This document shows, one piece after another, positions 8,158-20,446 of a DNA stretch of 59,106 nt; position 1 is the first letter of the stretch; each line of letters begins with the position of its first letter. This DNA is from Clostridia bacterium (GTDB lineage Bacteria; Bacillota; Clostridia; Oscillospirales; Acutalibacteraceae). A model generated the notes under the pieces. It was not told where the DNA came from and searched no databases. It worked only from the letters and a program-made list of their open reading frames with translations. The stretch covers positions 1-59,106 of the forward strand of contig JAGBSO010000010.1 in assembly GCA_017631795.1 (NCBI GenBank). The letters are read 5' to 3'. A program made the position numbers and the translations under genes.

Positions 8158-10089
8158 TCAGAAAAGTGATTTTTTTCCGTTACGCCATTTGCCGGTTACA
8201 ACGCTGCCGTCAGAATTTTTGATTGTGCCCTTACCGGTATATTCTTTGTTGTCCCGCCATTCACCTTCCCAGACTGCACCGTCTTTATATGTGAATTTTC
8301 CGTGACCGGTTCGTTTGCCGTCACGAAATTCACCTTCGTAACTATTTCCGTTGGACCATGTGAATTTACCGTAACCGTTTTCTTTATCATCGCGATATTC
8401 ACCTTCGTAACTATTTCCGCTGGACCATGTGTATTTACCGTGACCGTTTCGTTTGCCGTCACGATATTCACCTTCGTATACGGAACCGTTTGTCCACATG
8501 TATTTACCGTGACCGTTTCGTTTGCCGTCAATAAATTTACCGGTATAGGTGCCATTATCGTACTTTTTAGTACCATTGCCTGTATATGCATTGTCGTCTC
8601 GCCATTCACCTTCCCAGACAGCACCGTCTTTATATGTTAATTTACCGTGACCGTTTCGTTTGCCGTCACGATATTCACCTTCGTAACTATTTCCACTGGA
8701 CCACATGTATTTACCGTGACCGTTTATTTTGCCGTCAATAAGTTCACCGGTATAGGTGCCATTATCGTACTTTTTAGTACCATTGCCGGTATATTCTTTG
8801 TCGTCCCGCCATTCACCTTCCCAGACTGCACCGTTTTGGTATGTGTATTTACCATGACCGACTCGTTTTCCGTCACGCCATTCACCTTCGTATATGTCAT
8901 AATTAGGGTATTCTTTAGTGCCCTTGCCAGTATATTCTTTGTTGTTCAGCCATTCACCTTCCCAGACAGCACCGTCTTCGTATGTGTATTTACCATGACC
9001 GGTGTAGTAGCCGTCACGCCATTCACCTTCATATACATCTCCATTTATCCAAGTGTATTTACCGTGACCGTTTCGTTTGCCGTTACGAAATTCACCTTCG
9101 TATATGTCATCATTATCGTATATGATGGTACCATTACCCGAATATCTCTTATCAGCACGCCATTCGCCTTCCCAGGATGAACCGTCTGGATAGGTATATT
9201 TCCCGAAACCGTGGCATTTTCCGTCCTTGAAGACACCTTCATATATTTCACCATTCTGATAGCTGACTTTGCCTTTTCCGTTTCGTTTGCCGTCAACCCA
9301 TTCACCTTCGTATGTATCGCCGTTTGAAAACAGCATCTTACCTTGTCCGTTACGTTCATCATGCACCCAGGTGCCTTCATATACTTCACCGTTCGGCCAT
9401 GTATATTTGCCATCCCCGTGTCGCTTATCATTCTGCCACATTCCTTCGTATACGGAACCGTTTGTCCATGTATATTTTCCGTATCCGTGTCGTTGTGTAT
9501 TCTTCCATTCTCCTTCATACACTGCGCCGTTCGGCCACACGTATCTGCCGTTCGAATAATGATCAAAGTTTAAAGTATTTGCATTGTTAATAGGAACAGC
9601 ACCATTTTTTTCACTGATGTTATTAATTTCCGCTTTTGGAAACATCGGGGCAGCTTTCGCAGCATCAGCACCGATATTACAGCACTGAAGCATATCAGCT
9701 CTGCAGATTGCGGCTGCAAAATCAATCTCAGAAGTAAATTTATGTCTGAAAACACACTGATTCAGTGCTACTTGCATTGCCATACCGTTGTCTGCTATTG
9801 TAAAATTTTCGATAAATGCAACAAGAGTGGGAATATTATTCATATCTGCAAAGTTGAACTCTCTGCGGCAATTTTTTGAATCAATATAATTCTTTGACAT
9901 CAGCGCAAGAAAACACGAACTGCCTTTAAGTTGATTCGCGATGAATGTGGGCCATTCCGTGCCAGCTTCGATGCCGTTGTCAAACCATAAGTTAAGACCG
10001 TATTCTTTCATCTGGCTGATAATATTCATTACAACCGCATCATCTTTGTGTGCGTAACTTATGAAAATATATGGCTGATTCTGTGACAT
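8158..10089 (-). CDS. TIR domain protein with about 20 MORN repeats
   Basis: A 643-residue protein. Residues 5-130 form a TIR domain (start PYIFISYAHKDD, later LWFDNGIEAGTEW, FLALMSKNYIDSKNCRREF). From about residue 177 to the end there are about 20 MORN repeats of 23 residues (pattern GKYTWxNGxxYEGEWRDGKRNGH). TIR domains can be NAD-cleaving effectors or protein-binding modules; MORN repeats bind lipids or proteins. The Glu position expected in the helix after the Trp reads WPTFI here, so enzyme activity is uncertain. AGAGGT precedes the ATG. It heads a minus-strand cluster with the two membrane/export genes. Confidence 0.85.
   Translation of the reverse strand: MSQNQPYIFISYAHKDDAVVMNIISQMKEYGLNLWFDNGIEAGTEWPTFIANQLKGSSCFLALMSKNYIDSKNCRREFNFADMNNIPTLVAFIENFTIADNGMAMQVALNQCVFRHKFTSEIDFAAAICRADMLQCCNIGADAAKAAPMFPKAEINNISEKNGAVPINNANTLNFDHYSNGRYVWPNGAVYEGEWKNTQRHGYGKYTWTNGSVYEGMWQNDKRHGDGKYTWPNGEVYEGTWVHDERNGQGKMLFSNGDTYEGEWVDGKRNGKGKVSYQNGEIYEGVFKDGKCHGFGKYTYPDGSSWEGEWRADKRYSGNGTIIYDNDDIYEGEFRNGKRNGHGKYTWINGDVYEGEWRDGYYTGHGKYTYEDGAVWEGEWLNNKEYTGKGTKEYPNYDIYEGEWRDGKRVGHGKYTYQNGAVWEGEWRDDKEYTGNGTKKYDNGTYTGELIDGKINGHGKYMWSSGNSYEGEYRDGKRNGHGKLTYKDGAVWEGEWRDDNAYTGNGTKKYDNGTYTGKFIDGKRNGHGKYMWTNGSVYEGEYRDGKRNGHGKYTWSSGNSYEGEYRDDKENGYGKFTWSNGNSYEGEFRDGKRTGHGKFTYKDGAVWEGEWRDNKEYTGKGTIKNSDGSVVTGKWRNGKKSLF
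8163..9560. repeat. 69-bp coding tandem repeats (MORN)
   Basis: About 20 imperfect tandem units of roughly 69 bp encode the MORN repeats. Some neighbouring unit groups are nearly identical, for example the units around 8500-8620 and 8700-8800, which points to recent unit duplication. These repeats also create several long shadow reading frames on both strands that are not genes. Confidence 0.85.
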
Positions 10090-10181
10090 ATCGATACCTC
10101 TTTTTTTTGTGAATATATATTATTTTACATTTTTTTTTTTATGTAGTCAACATGATACAACAAAAAGCCATATTCTTGATA

Positions 10182-10340
10182 TGCACCGTCAAAAGTTAGA
10201 CACTTTTGGTGGTGCATATTTTTATGGCAAAGCAAGGAAAAGAACAAAAAAGTGCTCGATAGAATTCAAAATTGGTGTTATAGTTGATATGCGCGAGAAT
10301 TACATGAGTTATTGTGAAAGTAATTTTGAATCACATAGAA
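10182..10340 (+). mobile_element. IS3-family insertion sequence remnant
   Basis: A 35-base hairpin-forming end (10182-10216) is followed by a reading frame containing KKCSIEFKIGVIVDMREN. That resembles the beginning of IS3/IS150-type OrfA transposases, whose typical form is 'YSPEFKIKVVEDM.EN'. Only about 40 residues remain and the rest of the element is gone. It lies next to the decayed xpt gene. Confidence 0.5.
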
Positions 10341-10351
10341 TTTTTTTGTTG

Positions 10352-10380
10352 AAAAAACCGCACCTTGCGGGGTACGGTTT
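10352..10380 (-). terminator. Terminator downstream of the xpt pseudogene
   Basis: The stem ACCGTACC / GGTGCGGT with one G-U type mismatch is followed on the minus strand by a T run. It is placed about 40 bases beyond the original xpt stop codon. Confidence 0.6.
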
Positions 10381-10420
10381 TCATATGTATTCGCATATTG
10401 ATTTGTTAACAGAAAATTTG

Positions 10421-11004
<584 letters not shown>

Positions 11005-11112
11005 CATATTACCTCTGTTAATGTCAGAAATTGTTTTTTCTTGATTTTATCACATTGATACTGAATTGTAAATGATTTAAAAATATCTTTTTTCTGTTTG
11101 GAATAATTATGA

Positions 11113-11141
11113 TTGAATAAACCAAAAAAATATGATATGAT
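11113..11141 (+). promoter_or_regulatory. Promoter of the NUDIX-trmO pair
   Basis: TTGAAT (11113-11118), 17 bases, TATGAT (11136-11141), with the start codon 33 bases downstream. Confidence 0.65.
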
Positions 11142-11173
11142 TAAAAAAACTGAATTTAAGGATATGATTTGAT

Positions 11174-11719
11174 ATGAAAGACGAAAATCTTATTGAAAAA
11201 AAAGTATCATCCGAAAATGTTTTTGACGGAGTTTTACTTCATGTTTATAAAGATAAAATCGAACTTCCCAACGGAAATGAAGCTGTAAGGGAATATATAA
11301 AGCATCAGGGGGCTGTGTGTGTTGTGCCTGTGACAGATGAAATGGAAGTTGTTGCGGTAAAGCAGTACCGTTATCCCATAGGCAGAGTCACAATTGAGAT
11401 TCCTGCAGGTAAACTTGATGCAGGTGAGAATATCCTTGATGCTGCAAAAAGAGAGCTGAGCGAAGAAACAGGTGTGGAAAGCGCTGATATTGAATATATG
11501 GGCGGACTTTATCCGTCTGTTGCATATACGGATGAGATAATTCATATGTATGTGGCAAAAAATCTTGTTTACGGCGAAGCTCACACGGACGATGACGAAT
11601 TCCTGAATGTCGTGAAAATTCCGCTTAAAGATTTTGTTCAGATGGTAATGGACGGTCAGATTCAGGATTCAAAGACAATGGCTGCAATTCTTAAAGTCGC
11701 AAGAATGTACGGTGTGTAA
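11174..11719 (+). CDS. nudF: NUDIX hydrolase, ADP-ribose pyrophosphatase-like
   Basis: A 181-residue NUDIX enzyme of the ADP-ribose pyrophosphatase group, which splits ADP-ribose into AMP and ribose 5-phosphate. The NUDIX box G-x5-E-x7-REL-x-EE-x-GV is complete (about residues 77-99, GKLDAGE ... RELSEETGV). The preceding VKQYRYPIGRVTIEIPAG is typical of this subgroup. Its stop codon directly abuts the start of trmO, so the pair is probably one transcript. Substrate choice is inferred from family resemblance. Confidence 0.85.
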   Translation: MKDENLIEKKVSSENVFDGVLLHVYKDKIELPNGNEAVREYIKHQGAVCVVPVTDEMEVVAVKQYRYPIGRVTIEIPAGKLDAGENILDAAKRELSEETGVESADIEYMGGLYPSVAYTDEIIHMYVAKNLVYGEAHTDDDEFLNVVKIPLKDFVQMVMDGQIQDSKTMAAILKVARMYGV

Positions 11720-12391
11720 ATGGATATAATCGCACACATAGAAACTGATTTTAACACAAAATTCGGTCTGCCAAGGCAAAGCGGTCTTTGTGAAGAGTTG
11801 AAAGGCAGGATTGTTTTTGAATCTGAATACAGAAGAGAAGAAGCCTTCAGGGGACTTGAAGGCTTTTCTCATATCTGGGTGCTGTGGAAATTTTCCGAGG
11901 CTGAAAGGGAAGAATGGTCGCCCACAGTCAGACCTCCAAGACTCGGCGGAAATAAAAGAGTCGGTGTTTTTGCAACACGTTCACCATTCCGACCGAATAA
12001 TATCGGACTTTCATGTGTAAAGCTTGAAAAGATTGATTATGATTGTCCCGATGCACCTGTGCTTCATGTTTCGGGAATTGACATGATGAACGGAACTCCG
12101 GTTGTTGACATAAAACCCTATGTACCCGTTGCCGATTGTAAATCTGATGCAACTGACGGTTTTACTCAGTATACAAAAGCCTATTGTCTTGATGTGAATT
12201 TCAGTGATGACCTGCTTTGCATTCTGCCTGAAGAAAAAAGAGAGGGAGCAAAGCAGATGCTTTCCCTTGATCCGAGACCGTCATATATAACCGACGAAGA
12301 ACGTGTTTTCGGAGTGGAATATGCAGGATACGATATCCGTTTTAAAGTAAAAGAAAAAACGCTCACGGTTTGTGATGTCATAAAAATGTAA
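11720..12391 (+). CDS. trmO: tRNA t6A37 N6-methyltransferase
   Basis: A 223-residue TrmO/TsaA family protein, an unusual beta-barrel SAM-dependent enzyme that methylates N6-threonylcarbamoyladenosine at tRNA position 37. Family motifs are clear: GLEGFSHIWVLWKF, VRPPRLGGNKRVGVFATRSPFRPN and NIGLSCVKLEKI, plus the later DMMNGTPVVDIKPYVP and C-terminal DPRPSY. The ATG follows the NUDIX stop with no gap and a weak ribosome site, suggesting translational coupling. Confidence 0.9.
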   Translation: MDIIAHIETDFNTKFGLPRQSGLCEELKGRIVFESEYRREEAFRGLEGFSHIWVLWKFSEAEREEWSPTVRPPRLGGNKRVGVFATRSPFRPNNIGLSCVKLEKIDYDCPDAPVLHVSGIDMMNGTPVVDIKPYVPVADCKSDATDGFTQYTKAYCLDVNFSDDLLCILPEEKREGAKQMLSLDPRPSYITDEERVFGVEYAGYDIRFKVKEKTLTVCDVIKM

Positions 12392-12416
12392 AAGACTGCC
12401 CGAAAGCAGTCTTTTT

Positions 12417-12418
<2 letters not shown>
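12391..12418 (+). terminator. Terminator after trmO
   Basis: AAGACTGC, loop CCGAAA, GCAGTCTT, then a T run. It overlaps the stop codon of the converging gdhA gene and may serve both. Confidence 0.85.
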
Positions 12419-15496
<3,078 letters not shown>

Positions 15497-15500
<4 letters not shown>

Positions 15501-16174
15501 GAATGAGAAAAAAGAAAAATCTTGCAGAAAAAATGGAGTCGGTATCTGATATTCTTGCAGTGCTTCATTCAGATGACCCGAATTATGTGACTTCTGCATT
15601 AAAAAAAGAATATATTGATTTCAAAGGGATTTTCGGTAACGATAACCCCATGCAGATTGAAATCGGTTGCGGTAAAGGACAGTTTGTGTGTGAATTGGCA
15701 AAGCGCAATCCCGAGATAAACTATATTGCAGTTGAAGTAAATCCCAATGTAATTTACATGGCTGCAAAAAAGGTAAAGGATGAGGGCTTGAAAAACGTGT
15801 ATTTCATGCAGTGCCGTGCAGAGTATCTGCCCAAATACATACCCGATGACAGCATAGAGAGAATTTATCTCAACTTCTCCTGTCCGTTTCCAAAGAAGAA
15901 ATATGCACACCACAGACTCACAGACGGCAGATTCCTTGCTATCTATCGTCAGATGATGAAGTCAGGTGCTGAGATACATCAGAAAACTGACAACACTATT
16001 TTGTTTGAATACTCAATTGAGCAGTTTTCTCAGAATGGTTTTGCAATGAAAAATGTGTCACTCGATCTGCACAAAAGTGATTTCGAGGGCAATATCATGA
16101 CAGAATATGAAAAACGCTTCACAGATTTAGGTCAGCCTATTTACAGACTTGAAGCTTACATAAAGGAGAATTGA
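15497..16174 (+). CDS. trmB: tRNA (guanine-N7-)-methyltransferase
   Basis: A 225-residue TrmB, which methylates G46 of tRNAs using SAM. The SAM site EIGCGKGQF (about residue 55) and the acidic loop EVNPNVIY are visible. The family motif NFSDPWPKKRH reads NFSCPFPKKKYAHHRLT here, with Cys in place of the conserved Asp. Otherwise length and C-terminal DLGQPIYRLE match the family. It overlaps the DUF4080 gene and is followed by a GH29 gene one base later, so the three probably form one operon. Confidence 0.9.
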
Positions 16175-16175
16175 T

Positions 16176-17492
16176 ATGAAGTACGAGAATAACTGGGAAT
16201 CAATAAATTCAAGACCTGTACCTGAATGGTTCGAAGATGCAAAATTCGGTATTTTCATTCACTGGGGTCTTTACAGCGTACCTGCATACGCACCCAAAGG
16301 TCATTATTCAGAGTGGTACGGTTGCCATTGTGATACAGAAAAGGAATCTCCCGTAGATAAGCAGTATTTTGAATATCATCAGAAAACATACGGTCCCGAT
16401 TTCAAATACACAGACTTTGTGAATATGTTCAAGGCTGAGAATTTCAACGCAAAGGACTGGATTTCTCTTTTTGAAGATGCAGGTGCAAGATATATGAACC
16501 TTGTTTCAAAGCATCATGACGGTTTCTGTCTTTATAAGTCAAAATACGCATGGAACTGGAACAGCGTTGATGTTGGTCCTCACAGAGATTTCTGTAAAGA
16601 ACTCAGCGAAGCTTGCGAAGGCACAAAGGTCAAATTCGGTGTTTATCATTCAGTATATGAATGGTTCCATCCGCTTTATCTCAAGAATCCCGAAGAATAT
16701 GCAACAGAGCATCTTATCCCCATGCTCAAGGAGCTTATTGAAAACTACAAACCCCATACACTTTTCACAGACGGTGAATGGGATCATCCCAGTTCAGTCT
16801 GGCATTCAACAGAATTCCTGCAGTGGCTTTACAACGAGTCAAGCGTAAAGGATTATATCGTACCCAATGACCGTTGGGGCAGAGAAACACGTGGCAGACT
16901 CGGCGGTAATCTTACAACAGAATATGGTTTCGTAGGTTCACCCGATACAGATGTTGAAAACATTCAGGAGCTTGACAGAGTAAGTGAAGAATGCAGAGGC
17001 ATCGGTGCTTCATTCGGCTGGAACAGATATGAAACAGTTGACGATTATCTGTCACCCAAAGCTCTTATTGATATGTTTGTTGACCTTATTTCAAAGGGAC
17101 AGAACTTCCTTCTTAATATAGGACCCACAGACGACGGCAGAATCCCTGTTATCATGGAAGAAAGACTCCGTCAGATGGGTAAGTGGCTTAAAGTCAACGG
17201 CGAAGCTGTTTACGCAAGCCGCAGATATGTAAGAGAATCAAAAACAGAAAACGTCAAGTACACAAGAAGCAAGGACAGCAGTAAAATATACGCTTTCTTC
17301 ATGAAGTACCCCATGGGCAGCGTTACTCTCGAAGATGTTGATTACAGCGAAAACATGAAAGTTTCACTTCTTGGCTATGACGGAGAAATTACTGCAGAAA
17401 ACGATAACGGTAAACTCAGAGTAAACTTCGGATTTATCAGTCCCGATGACATTGACTCACAGTATGTTTATACAGTTAAGATCGAAAAGTAA
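16176..17492 (+). CDS. Alpha-L-fucosidase, GH29
   Basis: A 438-residue GH29 enzyme releasing L-fucose from glycans such as mucin or milk oligosaccharides. The N-terminal PEWFEDAKFGIFIHWGLYSVP, the barrel motif SKHHDGFCLY and FTDGEWDH with a candidate nucleophile Asp are visible. A short C-terminal beta domain follows. No signal peptide, so it is probably cytoplasmic. AAGGAG lies seven bases before the ATG. Linkage preference cannot be read. Confidence 0.9.
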   Translation: MKYENNWESINSRPVPEWFEDAKFGIFIHWGLYSVPAYAPKGHYSEWYGCHCDTEKESPVDKQYFEYHQKTYGPDFKYTDFVNMFKAENFNAKDWISLFEDAGARYMNLVSKHHDGFCLYKSKYAWNWNSVDVGPHRDFCKELSEACEGTKVKFGVYHSVYEWFHPLYLKNPEEYATEHLIPMLKELIENYKPHTLFTDGEWDHPSSVWHSTEFLQWLYNESSVKDYIVPNDRWGRETRGRLGGNLTTEYGFVGSPDTDVENIQELDRVSEECRGIGASFGWNRYETVDDYLSPKALIDMFVDLISKGQNFLLNIGPTDDGRIPVIMEERLRQMGKWLKVNGEAVYASRRYVRESKTENVKYTRSKDSSKIYAFFMKYPMGSVTLEDVDYSENMKVSLLGYDGEITAENDNGKLRVNFGFISPDDIDSQYVYTVKIEK

Positions 17493-17496
17493 ATAA

Positions 17497-17536
17497 AAAA
17501 AATATCAGCACCTTTTTCAAGGTGCTGAATTTTTTC
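17497..17536 (+). terminator. Terminator after the fucosidase gene
   Basis: The stem TCAGCACCTT / AAGGTGCTGA is flanked by an A run on the left and a T run on the right. It may also terminate the converging small membrane gene. Confidence 0.85.
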
Positions 17537-17750
17537 AGCTCGTTCTTATACCGTTTATGAAAACAAAAGCATTCAGCGCTGTGCCCACAGCCAGTACCAT
17601 AAAAGCGTGAAGATTGTTTTCGATTCTGAAAAATGCCATAAATGATACAATCAGAATTGCTATGCACATTGCGGAAATCAGAATAAACTGAAATCTGTTT
17701 GCTGTTTTTGTTTCTTTTGTTGTTTTAACGGAATATGTATTTTTTGTCAT
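17535..17750 (-). CDS. Small two-span membrane protein
   Basis: A 71-residue hypothetical protein with a polar N-terminus and two hydrophobic segments (about residues 21-40 and 46-65). A near-perfect AGGAGG lies eight bases before the ATG, supporting real translation. No family recognised. Confidence 0.6.
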   Translation of the reverse strand: MTKNTYSVKTTKETKTANRFQFILISAMCIAILIVSFMAFFRIENNLHAFMVLAVGTALNAFVFINGIRTS

Positions 17751-17836
17751 TTTGTTGTCCTCCTGATGGTTTTCTTTACACCTTCAGTATATACAACAAT
17801 ATGTACCATAAAACGGACTTTAAAAATAAAGTGTCC

Positions 17837-17863
17837 AAAAAACAGTACCTTTACGGTACTGCT
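17837..17863 (-). terminator. Terminator of the metallophosphoesterase gene
   Basis: The stem CAGTACC / GGTACTG is followed by six T on the minus strand. A near-copy of this hairpin (CAGTACCGTAAAGGTGCTG) recurs in the tandem repeats right of the prophage. Confidence 0.75.
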
Positions 17864-17869
17864 GATTTT

Positions 17870-18994
17870 TTATATATCTGCTGTTGTGATTCTTTCAATC
17901 ACAATTGATTCAGTATGAATATCGTTCGGGTTATTTTCGTCAAGAACGATAAGTCTTCCGCCTCTGTCTTTTCCGTAGGTGAAATAACCTGCTCCGAGAG
18001 TCTGATAAAGGCTGATGCCGTCAACTTTGATATGGAAATCGTTTATATGATCATGACCGAAGAATGCAGCCACGATATCGCCCGTCTTTTTCCAGCTTTC
18101 AAACTGATTTCTGTGGTCATTTTCCATGTAAGGCGGACAAGGAGTTTCTCTGATTCTGCCTTCAATTATATCATGACCGAAATAATAATATTTTCCGTCA
18201 CGCTCAAAGGTATAATCATCATCAGCGGTTACTTCCTTGTAACCGTCAAGCTCCTGCTGGACAGGCATATGCTGAAAAAGAATTGCAGGCAGGGGATTGC
18301 CGCCGTTTGCATTTTTCAGCTCTTCAGCTCTTTTTTCATACCATGCAATCTGATCATCATGTACGCAGTCATAACCTGATTTTCCGTCAGCTGTTTGCTG
18401 ATAATCGTTTGAGTCAATAAGCCATACAGCAAATGCATCCTTGTCGGATTTGCTGCTTTTTATTGTCACACAGCAGTTACCGCATCCGTAAACATCAGCA
18501 TCGTTGAAACTTGAACGGCAGTCTGCATATTCATGGTACATCATCATCTGAAATTCGGTATGATAACCGCATTCACCGTCGTGATTGCCGAAAACAACGC
18601 AGAGGGGAATGTTTCTGTCACGAAGCGGTTTTGTGATTTTGCTGATTGTTTTTTCAATCAGGTCATAAGTGAATTCTTCCCAGTAACCGCCGATATTATC
18701 ACCGCCGAAAACAACAAGGTCGGGATTTGTTTTTTCAACGAGTCTTTCAATGACATTCAGAGTCTCTTTTTCACAGCAGATGGGATTGTCTCTGTTTTCA
18801 TCGTCGTCCATTTCAGGCTCAACTTCATGAATATCTGTGATATGTAAAATTCTGAATTTACCGTCTTCGCCGAATTTAAGTTCAGCGGGAGCATCTTTTT
18901 TGAATTTATCGGTTTTCCATTTGCGCGGCATTCCCATTGCAGAAAGGCAGGGAAGAGAAAAACCTGTAAGAAAACTTTTAAGAATAATATTCAT
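17870..18994 (-). CDS. Calcineurin-like metallophosphoesterase
   Basis: A 374-residue two-metal phosphoesterase. Ordered motifs are ILHITDIHEVE (D-x-H), VFGGDNIGG (G-D-x), CVFGNHDGE (G-N-H-D), ILFQHMP and FFGHDHINDF (G-H-x-H), all complete. A short hydrophobic N-terminus could be a weak export signal. GGAGG precedes the ATG. Substrate unknown; family members hydrolyse phosphomono- or diesters. Confidence 0.85.
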   Translation of the reverse strand: MNIILKSFLTGFSLPCLSAMGMPRKWKTDKFKKDAPAELKFGEDGKFRILHITDIHEVEPEMDDDENRDNPICCEKETLNVIERLVEKTNPDLVVFGGDNIGGYWEEFTYDLIEKTISKITKPLRDRNIPLCVVFGNHDGECGYHTEFQMMMYHEYADCRSSFNDADVYGCGNCCVTIKSSKSDKDAFAVWLIDSNDYQQTADGKSGYDCVHDDQIAWYEKRAEELKNANGGNPLPAILFQHMPVQQELDGYKEVTADDDYTFERDGKYYYFGHDIIEGRIRETPCPPYMENDHRNQFESWKKTGDIVAAFFGHDHINDFHIKVDGISLYQTLGAGYFTYGKDRGGRLIVLDENNPNDIHTESIVIERITTADI

Positions 18995-19101
18995 AATAAA
19001 ACCTCCAAAACAATATAATCAGTTTATCACGAATAGCTATGCCTGTCAATTTGTCTGAATACTTTTTCCCTGTGACGGAAAAATAAATTTCAATTTAGGA
19101 C

Positions 19102-19130
19102 TTGATTTTTTCTAATACTTAATATATAAT
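19102..19130 (+). promoter_or_regulatory. Promoter of tRNA-Ser
   Basis: TTGATT (19102-19107), 17-base spacer, TATAAT (19125-19130), 23 bases before the mature tRNA. It lies on the host side of attL, so tRNA expression survives integration. Confidence 0.75.
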
Positions 19131-19153
19131 AAACAAGCATTTTATTTGAATAC

Positions 19154-19246
19154 GGAGAGTTGTCCGAGTTGGTCGAAGGAGCACGATTGGAAATCGTGTA
19201 AACTGCTAAAACGGTTTCGAGGGTTCGAATCCCTTGCTCTCCGCCA
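19154..19246 (+). tRNA. tRNA-Ser(GGA), prophage integration target
   Basis: A 93-base class II tRNA with a long variable arm and encoded CCA. The acceptor GGAGAGT pairs with GCTCTCC, and the loop TTGGAAA carries anticodon GGA. The 3' half (from 19185) is duplicated at the far end of the prophage, so the functional gene is a hybrid of host 5' half and phage-supplied 3' half. Confidence 0.95.
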
Positions 19247-19247
19247 G
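19185..19247 (+). repeat. attL, prophage attachment core
   Basis: A 63-base sequence from the anticodon loop to one base past CCA, identical to 58640-58702. Sequences diverge immediately outside on both sides. Tyrosine integrases typically use such tRNA 3' halves. Confidence 0.93.
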
Positions 19248-19248
19248 G

Positions 19249-19299
19249 AAACACCTTAAAATGGCTATTTACGGTCATTCTGAGGTGTTTTGTTTTTTT
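19249..19299 (+). terminator. Phage-supplied terminator for tRNA-Ser
   Basis: The stem AAACACCT / AGGTGTTT with an inner partly paired loop is followed by a T-rich tail right after attL. It ends the tRNA transcript and faces the converging integrase gene. Confidence 0.7.
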
Positions 19300-19350
19300 A
19301 TTTATTGCGGATATTTTGTTTTCAATTCTTTTCAAAATCTTTCAAAAAAG

Positions 19351-19400
19351 TGTCGTATTCGTGTCGTATTTTTGGAAGGTGTCGTATTTTTGTCGTACAT
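19351..19400 (+). repeat. TGTCGTA direct repeats beside attL
   Basis: Four copies of TGTCGTA start at 19351, 19362, 19380 and 19391, giving spacings of 11, 18 and 11 bases. They lie between the core site and the integrase stop codon. Placement and spacing fit integrase arm-type binding sites; this is inference. Confidence 0.5.
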
Positions 19401-19401
19401 T

Positions 19402-20427
19402 TTACGTTATAAAAGCATTGAGTTTTCTTATTGCTTCCTGCTGTCTGGACTCCCTGATATGCGTATAAATATCCCTTGTTACGGATTCTTTTGAATGTCC
19501 GAGCAATTTCTGAGCTTCCTTTGCATCAAGCCCTGCATCATAACAGAATGTCGCATATTCATGTCGCAACTGATGTATACCGCATTTTATGTCGTATTGC
19601 TTACGATATTTGGAAAACGAATAATCAAAGGTGCCTTTTGCATACGGTTCAGAGCCGTCAGCTTTCGCAGAAAAAACATAACCTGTTCTGCGTTCGGATT
19701 GTTCAAGCATCCGTTTCAGGGGAGCAAGAAGGGGAGCTGTTCTCATTCCGGCAGCAGATTTTGTGTGTGCCCTGATTGTGGGTTTTCCACCACCTGTGAA
19801 GATTACAACTTTATTAACAGCAATACTGTCTGTTTCAAAATCAATGTCTTCATATCTGATTGCCAGAGCTTCTTCTTTTCTGAGTCCTGTGTACAAAACA
19901 AAGAACGGAAACAATTCAAAGCCATTGCTTACAACAGCTTTTATTTTTTCGATGTCATCAGCGGATGGGAGCTCACGCACGCCGTTTTTTACTGTTCGGG
20001 GTATTGTTACCGTCATAGTCGGATTCGTTTGAATTAAGCCGTGCAGAATGGCATAATCAAGCACCTGCTTTATAACCGACAGGCGAAGCTTCACCGTTTG
20101 CCTTTTGTAACCTTTCAGGGAATACGCATTGATGAAATTCTGAATGTCAATTGGTGTGATTTCCGTTATCCTGACATCGCCGAACTCAGCGTTCACATCT
20201 TTAAGAGGTGCTTTGTAACAGTCTGCAGTGTAATACTCGATGTTTTTGTCGTGCTCCTCTTGCCAATTGTCCGCAATATCCCTGAATGTGGGGTTTGCTT
20301 TTCTTTCTGCCGCTGCCTGTAAATTTTCAATCTTCTGTTGAATCTCAAAGGCAGTATAACCGTAGACCGATACACGCTTATCGCCTATCTTGACCTTCTT
20401 CTCGATTCTTTGTTTTTTCTTTGCCAT
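19402..20427 (-). CDS. int: Tyrosine-recombinase phage integrase
   Basis: A 341-residue integrase that joins attP and attB. There is an N-terminal arm-binding part (MAKKKQRIEKKV...), a SAM-like core-binding domain (about residues 45-140) and a catalytic domain. Catalytic residues seen: Arg in YTGLRKEEAL, His/Arg in HQLRHEYAT, His in LLGHSK and Tyr in RDIYTHIRE. The ATG at 20427 has GAGGAG ten bases upstream, better than the in-frame start further out. The gene points at attL, as usual. Confidence 0.92.
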   Translation of the reverse strand: MAKKKQRIEKKVKIGDKRVSVYGYTAFEIQQKIENLQAAAERKANPTFRDIADNWQEEHDKNIEYYTADCYKAPLKDVNAEFGDVRITEITPIDIQNFINAYSLKGYKRQTVKLRLSVIKQVLDYAILHGLIQTNPTMTVTIPRTVKNGVRELPSADDIEKIKAVVSNGFELFPFFVLYTGLRKEEALAIRYEDIDFETDSIAVNKVVIFTGGGKPTIRAHTKSAAGMRTAPLLAPLKRMLEQSERRTGYVFSAKADGSEPYAKGTFDYSFSKYRKQYDIKCGIHQLRHEYATFCYDAGLDAKEAQKLLGHSKESVTRDIYTHIRESRQQEAIRKLNAFIT

Positions 20428-20446
20428 TTTGAACACACTCCTCAAA

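Noticed and set aside
8163..9560. Possible CRISPR array from regular repeats
   Set aside because: The repeats are imperfect, contiguous and in frame within one protein; there are no constant repeats with unique spacers and no cas genes.
8302..9590. Several long open frames on both strands over the MORN region
   Set aside because: They are shadows of the 69-bp coding repeats; they lack ribosome sites and encode low-complexity repeats of no known family.
19090..19335. Minus-strand ORF over tRNA-Ser
   Set aside because: It reads the antisense of a tRNA and its terminator, a frequent false prediction.
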